Assembly (NCBI GenBank): GCA_021808185.1
Contig: JAKBCB010000258.1
Span: 1 to 5,842, forward strand
Direction of reading: 5' to 3'
DNA: 5,842 nucleotides
DNA from: Pseudomonadota bacterium
Lineage (GTDB): Bacteria; Pseudomonadota; Alphaproteobacteria; Acetobacterales; Acetobacteraceae
The position numbers and the translations under genes were made by a program. The notes beneath the pieces are model-generated. The model made no database searches. It was not told where the DNA came from and saw only the letters and a list, made by a program, of their open reading frames with translations. Shown piece after piece: positions 4,906-5,842 of this stretch (the first letter of the stretch is position 1; each line of letters opens with the position of its first letter).

Positions 4906-5842
4906 CCAGGCCCGAGACACCTCATCGCGTCCTGGTCGTCAGCAATTTCTTTCCACCGCAAACGGTTGGTGGCGCGGAGCTTGTCGCGCATCGCCAGGCA
5001 CGGGCGCTGGCGGCGCGTGGGCATCATGTGGTGGTGCTGGCCGGCACCACCGGCGCGTCCGAGGCGAACCCCGCCGGCAGCCTTGGCTACGATGTGCATG
5101 ACGGCCTGCCGGTCTATCGGCTGGTGATGCGCTCCTTCGACGCCGGGCTGAATTTTCACTGGCCGGTGGCGGCCCGCCGGGTGGCCGGCCTGATCGCCGC
5201 GCACGATCTCGATGCGGTGCTGTTTCACAACCTCAACGGCCTGGGCGCCGACATGATCCTGGCCGCCAGGCGGGCCGGCGCCCGTTGCCTGGTCACGCTG
5301 CACGATCACTGGGGGCACTGTTTCCGGGCCACGCGCCTGCGGACGGACGGACGGATCTGCGCCGACCACGAACGCTGTGCCGACTGTCAGGCGACGATCG
5401 TGGACCCGGCGGGGGCCGTGCTGCCCATGCGGCTGCGCCGGGACTATGTGGCATGGTGCCTGGGCCACGCCGACCGGCTGATCTCGCCCAGCCGCTATCT
5501 CGCGCAATCGTATCGCGACGCCGGGTTTGCCCCGGACCGGCTGATGGCGCTGTCCAACGGGATCGACCTCGGCGCGGTCCCCGCCGCCGCCAAGCGGCCG
5601 GCGCCGGACGGGGCGGTGCGCTTCGTCTGCTCGGCCTATCTGGGGGAGCACAAGGGCATCCCCGTGCTGCTGGAGGCGGCCCGGCGCCTCGCTGCGGATC
5701 GCCGCGCCGCCGGGCTCTGGCATCTGACCATCGCGGGCGAGGGGCATCTGCGCCCGGCGGCCGAGAAACTGGCCGCCCAGCCCGGGCTGGAGGGGCGCGT
5801 GCGGCTGACGGGGCGCCTGCCCCGGCAGGAGTTTCTGGCACT
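4902..5842 (+). CDS. GT4-family glycosyltransferase with a cysteine cluster (3' end cut by window)
   Basis: This is probably a retaining GT-B glycosyltransferase that moves a sugar from a nucleotide donor to a growing glycan in the cytoplasm. The visible 313 codons include the N-terminal domain, starting RVLVVSNFFPPQTVGGAEL (residues 9-27) with the GGAE acceptor-loop motif. LHDHWGHC (133-140) begins a segment with cysteines at 140, 153, 159 and 162, a pattern known in a subset of GT4 enzymes. LSNGID (217-222) marks the crossover to the donor domain, which continues with SAYLGEHKGIPVLLEA, IAGEG and RVRLTGRLP. The frame is still open at the window end, before the expected E-x7-E region. Family members are about 380-420 residues, so roughly a quarter is missing. 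GTG at 4902 is the only reasonable start: the frame is closed by TGA at 4806 and the Rossmann strand begins eight residues in. The GGTGG at 4894-4898 is a weak ribosome site. The gene is divergent from the GT2-GT4 gene. Confidence 0.9.
   Translation, partial: MTRPETPHRVLVVSNFFPPQTVGGAELVAHRQARALAARGHHVVVLAGTTGASEANPAGSLGYDVHDGLPVYRLVMRSFDAGLNFHWPVAARRVAGLIAAHDLDAVLFHNLNGLGADMILAARRAGARCLVTLHDHWGHCFRATRLRTDGRICADHERCADCQATIVDPAGAVLPMRLRRDYVAWCLGHADRLISPSRYLAQSYRDAGFAPDRLMALSNGIDLGAVPAAAKRPAPDGAVRFVCSAYLGEHKGIPVLLEAARRLAADRRAAGLWHLTIAGEGHLRPAAEKLAAQPGLEGRVRLTGRLPRQEFLA

Noticed and set aside
4639..4920. A 93-codon minus-strand frame across the divergent region (ATG at 4920 side)
   Set aside because: It runs into the GT2-GT4 gene out of frame, overlaps the GT4 start and resembles no known protein.
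4794..5747. A 317-codon minus-strand open frame opposite the GT4 gene
   Set aside because: The plus strand encodes unmistakable GT4 motifs throughout this interval, and the antisense product has no recognisable domain.

Overview
The window comes from a high-GC bacterium with alphaproteobacterial-style coding. It could be a member of the Acetobacteraceae or Rhodospirillales, but that is an inference from composition and gene style, and no marker gene is present. It joins two unrelated blocks: the right-hand part of an IS21-family insertion sequence (bases 1-1778) and part of a surface-polysaccharide glycosyltransferase locus (about 1856-5842). No stretch longer than about 220 bases is without a gene.

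The IS21 block reads left to right. It holds the C-terminal 310 codons of the transposase IstA (cut by the window edge), the complete helper ATPase IstB overlapping it by 14 bases, and the right terminal repeats ending at about 1778. Immediately outside the element lies a short open frame (1779-1840) that ends in TAA and has high GC3. It looks like the last codons of a plus-strand gene the element may have interrupted.

The polysaccharide block is organised around a 222-bp divergent control region (4680-4901). To its left, on the minus strand, are two overlapping genes. The first is a 691-residue two-domain glycosyltransferase, with a GT2 (GT-A) N-terminal half and a GT4-like (GT-B) C-terminal half whose usual E-x7-E acidic pair is altered. 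The second is a 253-residue, almost entirely coiled-coil protein with hendecad and longer internal repeats and a basic C-terminal tail. To the right, on the plus strand, is a GT4 glycosyltransferase cut by the window end, with four cysteines clustered in the acceptor-side domain.

Taken together, the three sugar genes probably help build an O-antigen, exopolysaccharide or similar glycan. The GT fusion may add two linkages, the GT4 a further one, and the coiled-coil protein could be a scaffold or length-measuring partner. That partner role is a hypothesis from architecture and gene order only. The most unusual observation is that the coiled-coil gene carries long, nearly identical, in-frame DNA repeats that could lengthen or shorten the coil by recombination.
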